Positions 22,332 through 33,737 of a stretch of 64,000 nt of DNA are shown piece after piece. Origin of the DNA: Dipteris shenzhenensis (taxonomy: Eukaryota > Polypodiophyta > Polypodiopsida > Gleicheniales); assembly GCA_047967505.1 (NCBI GenBank), contig CM106539.1; one strand, given 5' to 3'. The notes beneath the pieces are model-generated. The model was not told the origin of the DNA and made no database searches. It worked only from the letters and a program-made list of their open reading frames with translations. How positions within the stretch are numbered: the first letter of the stretch is position 1; every line of letters begins with the position of its first letter. The position numbers and the translations under genes are program-made.

Positions 22332-23128
22332 CAACCCCCCTTGACATTGTGAGAATGTCTCTGATCCCCAAGCCATGTCAATGTCGTAAGAAAAGATCTG
22401 TTGACAGGGCTTTGGTGAAGATATCCGCCACATTGTCCTCAGATGGACAATAGATGAGATCAATGAAGCCATCAGAAATACAATCCCGTACATAATGATA
22501 ATGATTTTCAATGTGTTTCATGCGAGCATGAAAGACAGGATTGTTGGCTATGGCAATGCAACTCTGGCTGTCACAGAAGATAGAGTTTGCTTCGCCATCC
22601 TGTACATGATGCAAGTCATGCAAAAGCTTCCTTAACCACATTAACTCCGTAGTGGCTGAATTTGCAGCTTTGTACTCTGCTTCACTGGAGGAAAGAGAGA
22701 CTCGCTCTTGCTTCTTACTGAGCCATGAGATATAGGCTGAACCCAATGAGAAGCAATAGCCAGTAGTGGACCGTCTGTCGTCAATGTCCCTTGACCAATG
22801 TGAGTCGGTGAAACCACTCAGCTTTAGATCACAATCTGAAGCATAATGCAAGCCAAGAGAGAGAGTGCCATGGACATATCTGAGAACCCTCTTTGCTGCA
22901 TTCCAATGTGTGATCATGGGACAATGCATGAACTGGCTCAAAAGCCCTGTGGCATAGGCAATATCAGGCCGTGTGGAGCATAGATATATCAAACTGCCAA
23001 CCAACTGCCTGTCCAAAGTGCCATCAAACTTTTTAGGAGCATCGTGCTTACTTAGCTTGAGTCCCTTTTCCAATGGAGTAACCACAGGCTTACAGTTCTC
23101 CATTTTAAATTTCTGTTGGGTGGAGGTT
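22332..23128 (-). pseudogene. Copia RT C-terminus and RNase H
   Basis: Reads MENCKPVVTPLEKG (end of RT), GSLIYLCSTRPDIAYA, then RNase H with Asp in FTDSHW, Glu in SSSEAEYKAA, Asp in FCDSQS, and the terminal NVADIFTKAL. A frameshift near 22385 shifts the last residues (WGSETFSQCQGGL). The rest of gag-pol is missing, so it cannot act on its own. Confidence 0.88.
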
Positions 23129-23130
23129 AT

Positions 23131-23181
23131 GCATTGCCCGAGTGGCTTGGACTTGTGATAAGTGCAGTGGAACTGAACAAC

Positions 23182-23221
<40 letters not shown>

Positions 23222-23745
23222 TACTCACAAAACTAAACTGGAAAACAAAGAAGATAAGAGAGACTTGCATAAGGATCTCAGGAGGAAACCCCTCTACTGC
23301 TGGGGGAAAACCTCAACTCTGATGTGGATCAGTTGCTTTACACTAAGATGAAGAGAATGGGGGAGAGGAGCCCTATATATAGCCCCCCCCCCTCCCTTAG
23401 GTAACCGACTAGAAGGGGAAGGGGGTGACCCGACTGGACAACCAACCCAAGGCGTGTCTAGCTCTCATGGGTGGACAGACCCACAACCAAAGCCCTCACT
23501 CTATGATACAAGAGATGTAACCTCTAATAGGGCTCTTTCCTCATGGATGGTTTCAACAGGAACACACAATTGCTCTATCCACAACTTAGATAGCAACACT
23601 TTACAGTATATACATTTTGATATTGCCTTCGTCCACAACCTAGATCAATACACGTGCACAAGCCCACACTGGGGCCTTTGGATCTAGCACCCATCTATGA
23701 TATGGACATGGCACATCGTGCACTTTAGACCGTTGAATTTCATTT
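23131..23745. other. Unassigned sequence with GA microsatellite
   Basis: Contains an uninterrupted GA run (about 23183-23219) and a C-run preceded by TATATATAG (about 23374-23392). No gene, LTR pair or TIR could be recognised. The stretch following CATTGCCCGAGTGGC resembles a tRNA A-box but lacks the rest of a tRNA. Confidence 0.4.
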
Positions 23746-24404
23746 TATTTTATTTTTTCAAGAAAGAGACGTCTATTAAGTAAGAGAAAAAACCCTCGAG
23801 AGCAAGCTCAAAGCGGAATACATCATGAAATCATGAGGATAAATAAAACCCCCTCAGAGTGAGGTGGAAAACAACCAAGGCTGAGGCTGAAAGTGCCACC
23901 TCAACCTTGTAGTAGTCTCAGAGAAAAAAAGAGAATCCTTCCATTCCCTAAAGAAAGAAGCCCTCCTAGCTGAGGCTGCACGGGAGTCTCCCTGCATACT
24001 CGTCCATATGGCCATCAAAGTATGTACGGTGTCTATCCAGATATAGCCAATGTGTGCGAGGGATGAACCTGAGTACCATCCAAAGCCTCTGTGCATCTGG
24101 CTCTCCAGATATGCCAAGATGCTATGCTCGCTAGAATCTCCCCAAGAAGTATCCACAGAGGCATGAACAGCTGTAAAAGAAAGGTGTGGTACCACATCCA
24201 ACGAACAGGACTCAATCTGATGACGTCGAACCGAAATGGCCCGAGAGGAGTCAAATCTTTCATAGAATACCTGAGGCCCTGTAAGAGAAAGCCAAGCCAT
24301 TGAGCCCCATGTCATAAAGAATGGGGAGTGGGCAAAGTGACTGAAAATCCTAGCTACCCCCATCCAAATCATCCTCGCCTGTCTGCAATCCCATAAGCAA
24401 TGTC
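23746..24404 (-). pseudogene. 5'-truncated LINE 3' end
   Basis: Minus strand: the last ~180 codons of ORF2, from the zf-RVT Cys region (CRQARMIWMGVARIF) to the stop at 23854-23856, then the family 3'UTR and an impure A-tail (23738-23758 as T on the plus strand). It breaks off at 24404, just after sequence coding the HCLWDCRQAR region. The 11-mer TGTCTGCAATC appears on both sides of that break. Confidence 0.88.
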
Positions 24405-24662
24405 TGCAATCACCCCTTCCTAGGCTGCCCCGCCATCTTTGCTAGGCCTGTTTGCAAGCCATAGACCTGCCTAGATACCTGTCCATCCCAAGCGCATCTG
24501 ACCCGGGTTCATCCTACCATGTGTCGCCGCCATCATACAGCCACTCCTCACCTCTATCTGGAGCTCCAAACTGCCACCAATCTGCTCCTGGCCCTACTTC
24601 TGCTAGTCGCCTTATCCATCGTGCTGATCCATACTCCTAGATGGCTCTAGGTACTTCTCTAG
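24405..24662. other. Unassigned C-rich sequence
   Basis: About 260 bp between the LINE end and the foldback element. No coding or repeat signature could be recognised. Confidence 0.35.
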
Positions 24663-25298
24663 CATTAGGAAAAAAGGGAGCTCATTTTGGGGCCTTTTAG
24701 AAGGGAGAGAAAATAGGCTCTCAACCAATCAGGAGTGGGCCAACGTAACGTTGAAAATTCAACAAAAGAAGACGAAAATAAGAAAAAGAAATAGTACTAT
24801 ATGTTCGTAGAAGCATGTCACATTAATGAGGTGATCTAATTTGAATCTTTAAAAAATTTATTTTCTGTGCAGAATTTGGTGATTCTAACACCGCAGACGC
24901 GTCCGGAACGGCCCAAAACCCCAAGAACGGCACTGGAAACGCTGGAATCGGACATCCGGAGGCCCGGAAACTCGCGTTTTTCTGCAAATCGCGTTTTTCG
25001 ACCTTTTTTGGCCGTTTCCGGGCCTCCGGATGTTCGATTCCAGCGTTTCCAGTGCCGTTCTTGGGGTTTTGGGCCGTTTCGGACGTGTCTGCGGTGTCAG
25101 AATCACCAAATTCTGCACAGAAAAGTGTTGCTCTTATATGAACATTGAATGTAAAGCATGTGAAAGAATATATTTATTCCTTTTCACACTGACATTTCTC
25201 ATGCAAGTATCCATATTTTCTTGCTTTTGTAGAGATAGAAAAGAGAAAATAGTGAATTTCTTACAGGGCCCCAAAATGAGCTCCCGTTTTTCCTAATG
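24663..25298. mobile_element. Foldback/MITE-like element with 32-bp TIRs and a long internal hairpin
   Basis: The ends are inverted copies of a 32-bp sequence beginning CATTAGGAAAAA and ending TTTTGGGGCC (24663-24694 and 25267-25298), differing at one base. Inside is a near-perfect palindrome (24861-25124). The element is 636 bp and codes for no transposase, so it would be non-autonomous. I could not find a convincing target duplication (left flank CTCTAG, right flank ATGCGC), so the superfamily is unknown. Confidence 0.75.
24861..25124. repeat. 111-bp inverted repeat arms around a 42-nt loop
   Basis: Arms 24861-24971 and 25014-25124 pair with 107 of 111 matches; all four mismatches are G/A transitions. 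The loop contains a direct repeat of TCGCGTTTTT. A transcript from either strand would fold into a stable hairpin of the kind processed by Dicer-like enzymes, though transcription is not shown. Confidence 0.9.
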
Positions 25299-25327
25299 AT
25301 GCGCTGCCCACATGACAGCCATGATGC

Positions 25328-25428
25328 TGTCCATGTGGCAGCCCCTTTCTCTCTTTTTCTGTGGGTTCTACCCATGTGCCAGTCCCTTTCTCTCTTTTTC
25401 TGTGGGGTACTGTCCATGTGGCAGCCCC
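25328..25428 (+). repeat. Imperfect ~43-bp tandem repeat
   Basis: The block CCCTTTCTCTCTTTTTCTGTGG, preceded by (T)CCATGTGxCAG, occurs twice with a third partial copy. A CTGCCACATGG-type motif also occurs left of copia F at 53318, consistent with these flanks having once been close together. Confidence 0.6.
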
Positions 25429-25462
25429 CTCTCCATGTTCTTTCCTCTGGGCATGCTTTCCA

Positions 25463-25713
25463 TGATAGAAATGGAAGAGAGAACAGGAAGCCAGAGAGAG
25501 GGGGCAGAACGTCGAATATGCAATTGAATGAAGTAAAGCAATACAAAAGGGGGATAAGGTTTTGTCTAAGTGACAAACCTTATCCTTCACTAACCATAGT
25601 TAGTGAACTAACTGTGGTTAGGGGAAAAAACCTCTAAATGAGGGAAAAGTGCCCCTAACCCACTTATTGAATTTACATTGGTCACTGCCTAGAATTTATC
25701 AATAATTCTAACA
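25463..25713 (-). repeat. 3' LTR of copia F
   Basis: 251 bp, beginning TGTTAGAATTATTGAT on the minus strand and ending ...TTTCTATCA. It is the same length as the LTR at 53353-53603 and differs at about 11 positions by eye. Its outer flank TGGAA resembles TGGAC at the other LTR (4 of 5). Confidence 0.88.
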
Positions 25714-25750
25714 CCCCCCTGCAGTGCCAATGTCATGTACAAGGAAATGA

Positions 25751-26289
25751 TCAATCACCAAAAGGAGATAAGTTCAGGGCACTGCAAAATGCCTCAAACT
25801 TCTCACGTGGAAGTGCTTTGGTGAAGATGTCTGCAACATTGTCATGTGTTGACCCATAGATCATACTGATCTCTGCTACATGCAACTTCTCTCTAACATA
25901 GTGATAGTGAACCTCAATGTGCTTCGTGCGAGCATGAAACACACGATTCTCTGCCACTGCTATAGCACTCTGACTATCAATGAGAATCGGAGAAGGACCC
26001 TCCAATGAAAGATGAAGATCAGCGAGCAAACGATGCAGCCAAACACATTCAATTGTCGCTGTGAAAGCTGCCCTGTACTCAGCTTCACATGAGGAAGTAG
26101 CCACAGTAGACTGCTTCTTGCTCAGCCAAGAAATGCAAGCTTTGCCCAAAAAGAAACAATTACCACTTGTGGACTGCCTAGTGTCATAGTCTCCAGCCCA
26201 ATCTGAATCACTGTAAGCATGCATCTGCAAGTCACCCCCCCTAGGAAACATCAAGCCATAAGACTTTGCGCCTTGCAAGTAACGGAAGA
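25751..26289 (-). pseudogene. Copia F RNase H
   Basis: Shows the RNase H acids in SDSDWAGDYD, SCEAEYRAA and LIDSQSAIA, then TKHIEVHYHYVREK and NVADIFTKALP, ending NLSPFGD-TGA. The frame is open for this whole part. It is severed from its RT by the element G insertion and the later rearrangement. Confidence 0.88.
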
Positions 26290-26570
26290 TGAAGAGACAT
26301 GGTAGCTATCTAGGAATGGAATGGAAATATGAAAAGCATAATGAAAGGCAAAATGGAAAGGAAGGAAAGTACAAGTGCAAGGCAATAACCAAAATACTCA
26401 CAATGTATTGATAGCTTGATGTTGACTGATATATTGGATAATAGACAAGTATAGCAATATATAGTGTGCCACTAGACTCTAGAAAGTCACAATGTCTATG
26501 GGATATCTCCCAATATGACACATGGCATGTCTAAGACTTACTAGACTATAAAACCACTAGTACACTCTTT
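26290..26570 (-). repeat. Right part of an LTR of element G
   Basis: On the minus strand this runs from GAGTGTACTAGTGG to ...CTCTTCA and matches bases 30-311 of the LTR at 58458-58768. Its missing start matches 60275-60314. A LINE poly(A) abuts it at the same A-rich point as in element A. Confidence 0.85.
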
Positions 26571-27212
26571 TTTTTCTTTTCTTTTTTTCTTTCAAGAAAG
26601 AGACTTCTAGTAAGTAAGAGAAAAAACCCGCGAGAGCAAGCTCAAAGCGGAATACATCATGAAATCATGAGGATAAATAAAACCCCCTCAGAGTGAGTTG
26701 GAAAACAACCAAGGCTAAGGCTGAAAGTGCCACCTCAACCCTGTAGTAGTCTCATAGAAGAAAGGAGAATCCTTCCATTCCTTGAAGAAAGAAGCCCTCC
26801 TAGCTGAGGCTACATGGGAGTCTCCCTGCATACTCGTCCATACGGCCATCAAAGTATGTACGGTGTCTGTCCAGATACTAGCCAATGTGTGTGAGGGATG
26901 AACCTGAGTACCCTCCAAAGCCTCTGTGCATCTGGCTCTCCAAATATGCCAGGATGCTATGCTCACTAGAATCTCCCAAGAAGTATCCACAGAGGCATGT
27001 ACAGCTGTAAAAGGAAGGTGTGGTACCACATCCAACGAACATGACTCAATCTGTGACATCGAACCGAAATGGCTCGAGAGGAGTCAAATCTCTCATAGAA
27101 TACCTGAGGCCCTGTAAGAGAAAGCCAAGCCACTGCGCCCCATGTCATAAAGAATGGGGAGTGGGCAAAGTGACTGAAAATCCTAGCTACCCCCATCCAA
27201 ATCATCCTCGCC
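26571..27212 (-). pseudogene. LINE 3' end (ORF2 C-terminus, 3'UTR, impure poly(A))
   Basis: Minus strand: from MIWMGVARIFSHFAHSPFF through the ORF2 stop and 3'UTR to a T-rich run (plus strand 26568-26592). It stops at 27212 at the codon preceding MIWMG, eight or so codons from the break at 24404. Immediately beyond lies LINE 5' sequence in the opposite orientation. Confidence 0.85.
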
Positions 27213-28544
27213 AAAAACCTCTTCTAATCGGAAAACTCCACGATTAGCAATCCTGAGCTGCTGCTCCTCCCCGTGAGCTACTGCCCTCCCCTCTCCCTCT
27301 CTCAGTGAGGCCCCTCTCCCTCTCCCTCTCCCTCTCTCAGCCAGCCCCCTCTCCCTCTCCCTCTCCCTCGCTGCCCCCCCCTCTCCCCCCCTCACTACTC
27401 CTCCTCTCCCTCCCCTCTCGCCAACCCCCTCTCCCTCCTCCCTCACCCTCCCTCTCCCCTTCCTCCTCTCCGCCCTCCCTCTCCCCCCCCCGCTACCCCC
27501 TACCTCTCCCTCCCCGCCCAACCTCTCTCCCACCCGTCAGCCCCCCTGCCCCCCTTCTCCTCCCCCATCCCCTCCCCCGTCATCCCTCTCCCTTGCCAGC
27601 CCCCCCCCCCCCCCCCCGCTGCCCCGCTGCCCCTTTCTCCTCTCCCCTCCCCCGCTGCCCCCCTCCCTGCTGCCCCCTTCTCCTCCGCCCTCCCTCTCCC
27701 CGGCCAGCCCCCCTGCCCCCTTCTCCTCCCCCGCCCCCCTCCCTCGCCCTCCCTCTCCCCCCCTGCTGCTCTCCCCCTCCCCGCTGCCCCCTTCTCCTCT
27801 GCCCTCCCTCTCCCCCGCTAGCCCCCCCACCCCCTTCTCCTCCCCCGCCCCCCTCCCTCCCCCACGCTCTCCCCCCGCTGCTCTCCCCCCCAAGGTGAAC
27901 CCCCCCCTGGAGGGGGGGGAAAAAAAAAAAAGAAAGAGTTTTTTTTTAAAAAAAGGAGTATTAAAAAAAAAAAAAAAAACCTCCTCCCTCTCCCTCCCCG
28001 CCTCCTTCCTCCCTATCTCAGCTCCCCACGCCTCCCCCTCAACCTACCTCCGTCTCCCCTCTCTTTCTCCTTCTTCCTACCCCTCTCTTTCCCTTCCCTT
28101 CCCCTCTCTCCTACCCTCTCTTTCTCCTTCCTGCGCCCGCGTTCAGGGCGTCCTGGGTAGTAGTTTCACGGACGGAGCTTTTTCAGTGTTGGAATCGGCC
28201 TTTTCACATCGATTGGCGAATGGATCCCCATTCAGCCAATCTCCGTCCACCTCCACCGGCCGCGAGAACCGTCATTTTTTCAGAAGACGAGCTGCAGCAG
28301 CTCAAGAAAGATGTGGAATTAGAGGGCTCCACATCACTTTTCGCCCGCATCTTTGGGTCACACCCTTCCAGATCATAGGCTAGAGACTGGATGCTGGCGG
28401 CGTTACCAGGAGACCTCGCCCCTCACCTCAGGGATATTCGACTTTTGGGACGTGGATTCTTCCAAGTGGTTTTCGACTCCCACGAGTCCACAGCCCTTGT
28501 TCTCAAAGCTAATCCCCTGGCGCTGGGTTCGAGGAGGATCTTTC
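27213..28544 (+). pseudogene. Inverted LINE 5' part: C-rich 5'UTR and ORF1 start
   Basis: Plus orientation, facing away from the adjacent LINE 3' end. It begins near CCTGAGCTGCTGCTCC and has a C/T-rich 5'UTR to about 28190. ORF1 starts at 28220 (MDPHSANL... SEDELQQLKKDVEL), homologous to the ORF1 at 21145, with a TAG at 28376-28378. ORF1 is interrupted at 28544 by copia J and resumes at 34035. The 3'-part-plus-inverted-5'-part layout is what twin priming during LINE integration produces. Confidence 0.78.
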
Positions 28545-28844
28545 TGTAAAGAATGAGGGAGAGAGATAGGAGACTCAAGTTCAGCTTTCTTCACAACACA
28601 CAAAAGAGAGAGGACACAAGGTTGGAGGAGGGTGAAGCCTTTCTTCACTTTTGCACACAACAACAATACAATAGAAGAGGGAAATACCCTATATGTCAAA
28701 CCTAGAATACGTGGTTCATATGTGAACCCAAACCAAAAACATACGTGGTAGTCTAACTACACCACGAGTACAACTAACATAGGCGGTGACATAAATGATA
28801 GTCATCCAGGAGATGTATCGGGGGTAGAGCTTGATATCTCAACA
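28545..28844 (-). repeat. 3' LTR of copia J
   Basis: 300 bp, TGTTGAGATATCAAG...CTTTACA on the minus strand, preceded by the polypurine tract GAGGGGGAG (plus strand 28845-28853). The RNase H frame runs 43 bp into it before stopping at 28802. Confidence 0.97.
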
Positions 28845-31800
28845 CTCCCCCTCAAGCTCAAATCCATCTCACGTACACCAAGCAAGCTCCTAAATCTGCG
28901 AAGCTTCTCGGTACCCAATGCCTTCGTAAAAATATCAGCCACCTGCTCCTCAGTGCTGACATAGACAAGATCAATCTCACCAGCTAGAACCTTCTCTCTC
29001 ACAAAGTGATAATGCACCTCAATGTGCTTCGTTCTAGCATGATAAATTGGGTTATTAGCAAGCATGATGCTGCTAATGTTGTCACAATGAATGACAACTG
29101 CTGCATGAATTGACTGTCCCATATCTGCAAGTAGCTTCCGTAACCAAGCTACCTCACATGCAGCCATTGCTGCACCCCTGTACTCAGCCTCTGTGCTCGA
29201 CAAGGCAACTGTTGGCTGCTTCTTGCTGCTCCAACTGATGGCACCACTCCCAAGGGAAAACATAAAACCACTAGTAGATCTCCTGTCTGAGACACTACCA
29301 GCCCAGTCAGCATCTGTGTATCCATGTACCTGTAATGCACACCCAGCTTCATAAAACAGTCCATAATGCAATGTGGACTTCACATACCGCAGTATGCGCC
29401 TAGCCGCATCCAAATGTGGCTTCCTCGGTGCCTGCATAAACTGACTCACCAGCCCCACAGGATAGCTCAAATCTGGTCTGGTTATAGTCATGTAAATCAA
29501 GCTACCTACTATGCGCCTGTACATAGTAATATCTTCAAGAAGCTCACCTGTCTCTGCATTGAGCTTCACATTCTACTCCAATGGAACAGAGATAGGCTTA
29601 CAGCCTGTCATCCCATATTTGGACAGCATGTCCAAACCGTATTGCCTTTGCAACAGCCATATCCCACTCGGGGATCTAATAACCTCAATGCCCAAGAAGT
29701 AACGCAGCTCTCCCAAATCCTTCATCTCAAATTTTTGCTTCAACAGCAGCTTCACTTCTTTAATGTATGCATCACTATCACCTGTAATAATCAAGTCATC
29801 AACATAGATGACTATAAGCACAATCCCTCTGTTTGTCCTTTTCACATTAAGTGAAAAATCTGAATTGGAAATCTGAAATCCAATAGTGACAAGATATTGC
29901 CCTATCTTGTCTGACCATGCCCTCGGCGCCTATTTTTAGCCATACAAGGCTTTGCGCAACCTGCATACAAAATCGGGATGTGAATTATCCTCATAACCTT
30001 CCGGCTGCATCATATAAACCTCTTCCTGCAAATCACCATGCAAGAAGGCATTTTTCACATCCATCTGATGCAAAGACCATCCCTTTGCAGCAGCCATAGC
30101 AATTACTGCTCTCACGGTTGCCATCCTTGCAACTGGGCTGAAAGTTTCCTCATAGTCAATTCCATATGTCTGTGCAAAACCTTTGGCAACCAATCTTGCC
30201 TTGTACCTGCTAACAGGCCCATCAGCATTGTGCTTTACTTTGTAAACCCACTTGCAGCCAATAGCCTTCTTATCATGAGGCAAAGGCATCAAATCCCAAG
30301 TGTGGTTTGCATCCAAGGCAGCCATCTCTTCATCCATAGCTGCTTCCCAATTTTTATGCCCTGCTGCATCCTCAAAACATGTGGGCTCTGGCTCCTCTAG
30401 AACCTTGACCATATAAGCATAGTGATGTGCTGTATACCCATCATATCTCAGCCTGTCAACTGGATACTTAATACGAGTGGACCTCCGTACAACTGGATCA
30501 GTTGCAGGAGTCTTTAAATCATGCCTGCTTTTCCTTGCACCAGGTGTAACAACAGAAGGAATCCCAAGTTCCTCATCAAGGCTCATTTCAGAGCCGCTTG
30601 ACTCTCCATCAACATGAGAGCTACCAGCAGACACATCAAACACTGGAGCATGGTCTACTTTTTCTTTTCCCTTATGTGATACCTGCACAACACTATCAGG
30701 GCTGCCATGTGACGATTCACTAGATCTCAATCTCCCTGTCCATGCATTAGATCCACTAGTAGAGGACTCTCTGGGTCCACTCAAGGCGGCTTGAGATTGC
30801 TGCTCTGCATTTATTGCAGCATTCCCATTTCCTGCATCTGCATCTCCTACCATAACAGTTGGTGCATACCAGCTGCTCATTTCATCAAAAACAACATCTC
30901 TGCTCACTTGCATTTTGCGGGTGGAAGGGTTATAACAGCGATACCCTTTCTGGTGCTGAGCATATCCAATAAAGATGCATTTTTCTGCCTTTTGTTCTCT
31001 TCTCATCAGGAACATGCACATAAGCTATGCAACCAAATACCTTCAAGTGAGAAATATCTGGTTTTTGGCCTGTATACATTTCTTCAGGCGTCATGCCATG
31101 GACAGCTGCAGTGGGGGTTCTGTTCATAATATAAACAGCAGTTGCTACTGCTTCAGCCCAAAAATAATCAGGCATGTTTTTCTCATTTAGGATCGCCCGT
31201 CCTACTTCTGCAATATGCCTGTTCTTCCTTTCTGCAACCCCATTCTGCTGAGGGGTAGACCTGCATGAGTACTTCCTTTGAATTCCCTGTTCTTTCAGAT
31301 ATTCACAAAATTCTTCTGAAAAGTACTCTCCCCCTCCATCAGATCTTAGCACTTTAATATGCACACCTTTCTCTTTTTCAACCATGGCCTTAAAAGCCTT
31401 GAAATGGCTGAACACTTCACTTTTGTGCTTCATAAAATAAATCCACACCTTCCTAGTGTAGTCATCAATAAACGTCACATAATAATGGCATCCACCAATA
31501 GAAGCAGCTTTGGTTGTCCAAACATCTGAATGGATCACTTCCAAAGGTCTTCTGCTCACCTTAGCATTTTTGGGGCATTTTTGGGAAATGCATGTCTGGC
31601 CTGCTTACCCATTTGGCATGCTTCACATACCTTTTGCATTCCCTCAACTCTGAATTTAGGCAAACCTGCAACAATGTTTTTCGTTTGCATAGATTTCAGC
31701 CTTTGTATATTCACATGCCCAATGCGCTTGTGCCATATCTCAATATCTGCAATGACACCTCTCCCATGCGCAAACATAGCAGCTTTTACCTCAGGCATAT

Positions 31801-33187
31801 CAACATCCAAGGTGAACATTCTGCCATTTTTATTGCCTTTCGCAACCAAGCGGCACTTATTTTTCAAGTCCTCAACAAAACATCCATCAGGATTAAATCT
31901 AACCTGCAGACCTTGCTCAACCATCTGGCCAACTGAAACCAGGTTCTTAGTGATTTTTGGAACATGAAGTACATCTGCCAAGTACTTCGTTTTGCCATCC
32001 TGCATAGCCAATGGCACTTTACCAACCTGCGTAATTGGGTGCGCAGTATCATCACCTGTTTCAACATAACCTGGCTTATCCAAATTTCTAACATCATGAA
32101 ACCACTCACCATGACTGGTCATGTGGTTAGAGGCACCTGAATCAACATACCAAACATCATTGCAAGCTGCAGCATCTCCTGACATGGAGTTAACCATATG
32201 CTGCATCACAAAAAGGTGCTCATTTCTGTCGTCACCATGCCCACTTGATGATGCATAGTTGCTTTGCTGCAACTTCCCACTTTTGATGTCATTCTGTTTT
32301 TTATAGCATGTATTCTCCTTGTGTCCAGGCTTTCCACAATAATAGCATTCTGTGCTGCTATTTACTTGCTGGTTCCTTTGCCATGAACCACGGCCTCTTT
32401 GGCTCCCCCTGCCTCTAGAACTACCACGTCCTCCTCCATAGGACTGGTTTTCCTGTTGTTGCTGTTGGTTCTGATTTCCTGCACGGCCACCAAAACGGCC
32501 TCTTCCTCTACCCCTGCCTCTACCTGTATTCGAGTAGAAAGCAGTCTCTTGAGAAGTTGAGGTGGCTGAACCACCATTCCTTTGCTCTTCACTCAGCAAG
32601 AGAGCAATAAGTTCCTGAAAATCAGGAAATGTTTCACGGACTCCAATGGATGTCCGAAATTGTGCATAATCTTTCCCAAGACCATTCAAGGTCACGGACA
32701 CTAAGTCCTCATCATCAACAGGTGCTCCAATGGAGGCAAGAGAATCTGCAAGGCCTTTCACCTTCAAGGAATACTCATTTATATTCAGATTTTTCCTTTG
32801 CACATTGTGCAACTCCTGCTTTAGCTGCATCTTTCGTGCTTTGGTATTTGTGCTATACAGCTTCACCAATGTGTCCCATGCCTCCTTAGGCGTCTCTACA
32901 TCCTGTATATGCACAATCATAGAATCTAAAATGCTAACAGACAGCCAATACAGGCATTTTCTGGCTTTTTCATGCCATTCTTTAAAGGCCTTCAATTCAG
33001 CAGGAGTAGGAGCAGCACCCAAAACTGGTTCTGTAGTTTCACCACTGATGTAATCCCAAACTCCCTTTCCCATAAGGAAGTTTGTCATCCTGAACTTCCA
33101 TGCTTGGAAGTTGTTCTTGTCAAGCTTCTCACTGACAATGGTAGACAGATTCTCAGACATTTTACAAATCACGAATTGCAACAGCAA
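28802..33187 (-). pseudogene. Copia J gag-pol polyprotein, disabled
   Basis: Gag probably starts at the second Met (33160, MSENLSTIVSEKLDKNNFQ) with a UBN2-type gag fold, then a knuckle CYYCGKPGHKENTC. Protease is at DSGASNHM and the GAG-pre-integrase at WHKRIGHVNIQRL. Integrase has Asp in HSDVW, SDGGGEY and Glu in GVAERKNR. RT has [10 protein letters not shown] and YVDDLIITG. RNase H has TDADWAG, STEAEYRG and CDNIS. Lesions: an 11-bp tandem duplication at 31564-31585 shifts the frame before integrase, a frameshift lies near 30990, and stops sit at 29936-29938, 29930-29932 and 29573-29575. All other motifs are intact. Confidence 0.95.
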
Positions 33188-33725
33188 CCTGTAAACACAG
33201 CAAATGCCTCACAAGGGCAAATAGCAAAACTTCTGCGAAAAGCCTCACAGGGGCAGATCTGCAACACTGACGAAAGTGGTATTTCACCACACAGTCACTT
33301 CCTAGTGACGATTTTGCATCAACAGGCAACAGGCATGAATCTGCAACTCCCAATATCTCTGCACACAGGCATACGATGCAATTTCTGTGGCACCTTTCCA
33401 CCGACTAGCCGCGCGGTGGTCGCACAGCAAAAACAGGGCCTTTTTCTGAGTGCCTGCGAAGAACTTGCGCCTTCAAAACGGGCCCCGAAACGGCCTCAAA
33501 TCAAAAAAATAAAGTCACCAAGGGCTTCGCCCTATCCTGCAGCATATACTGCGCTCTCGCCACACCGCGAAGGGCCTCTCAATCTGAAACAGTGCACTCC
33601 TGCACTTCTGGCTGTGCTACCTGCAAAGATTTGCTCCCAAACTCGAAATAGGAAAGCAACACTGGTCCTCTTACCAGGACACCACAAACTTGGCTTGCTT
33701 TCTTGAGCTCCTTACCTCGAACAAG
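33188..33725 (-). other. Leader between primer site and gag of copia J
   Basis: About 540 bp with no conserved domain. It would hold the packaging and dimerisation signals and part of the RNA 5'UTR. Short frames are present but none resembles a known protein. Confidence 0.6.
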
Positions 33726-33737
33726 GCTCTGATACCA
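33726..33737 (-). other. Primer binding site of copia J
   Basis: Plus strand GCTCTGATACCA directly next to the LTR, complementary to the initiator-Met tRNA 3' end. Confidence 0.95.

Larger units (their letters stand above)
22022..23130 (-). mobile_element. Ty1/copia 3' part (copia C): RT end, RNase H, 3' LTR
   Basis: Minus strand: coding from about 23128 to 22332, polypurine tract and 3' LTR. The upstream end is lost at about 23130. The family recurs at 51580-52200, with a similar LTR and the same spacing between two G-rich tracts. Confidence 0.85.
25463..26289 (-). mobile_element. Right half of copia F: RNase H and 3' LTR
   Basis: Minus strand: coding resumes in IFRYLQGAKSYG at 26289, continues through RNase H, then a polypurine tract (plus strand CCCCCCTGCAG) and a 251-bp LTR. 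It is the continuation of the copia at 53353-58457, where coding stops at KHIF. The TCTTC at 58453-58457 is repeated (as GAAGA) at 26285-26289 on the other side of the LTR that splits it. Confidence 0.85.

Noticed and set aside
23134-23160. CATTGCCCGAGTGGCTTGGA resembles the start of a tRNA-Leu/Ser gene (A-box).
   Set aside because: No matching acceptor stem, anticodon arm or B-box follows; it runs into a GA microsatellite.
27183-27898. Pro-rich (plus) and Gly/Arg-rich (minus) ORFs of 116-197 codons.
   Set aside because: Low-complexity C-run 5'UTR of the LINE, not genes.
32972-33706. 244-codon plus-strand ORF across the copia J leader.
   Set aside because: Antisense to gag and leader, no domain; the element reads on the minus strand.
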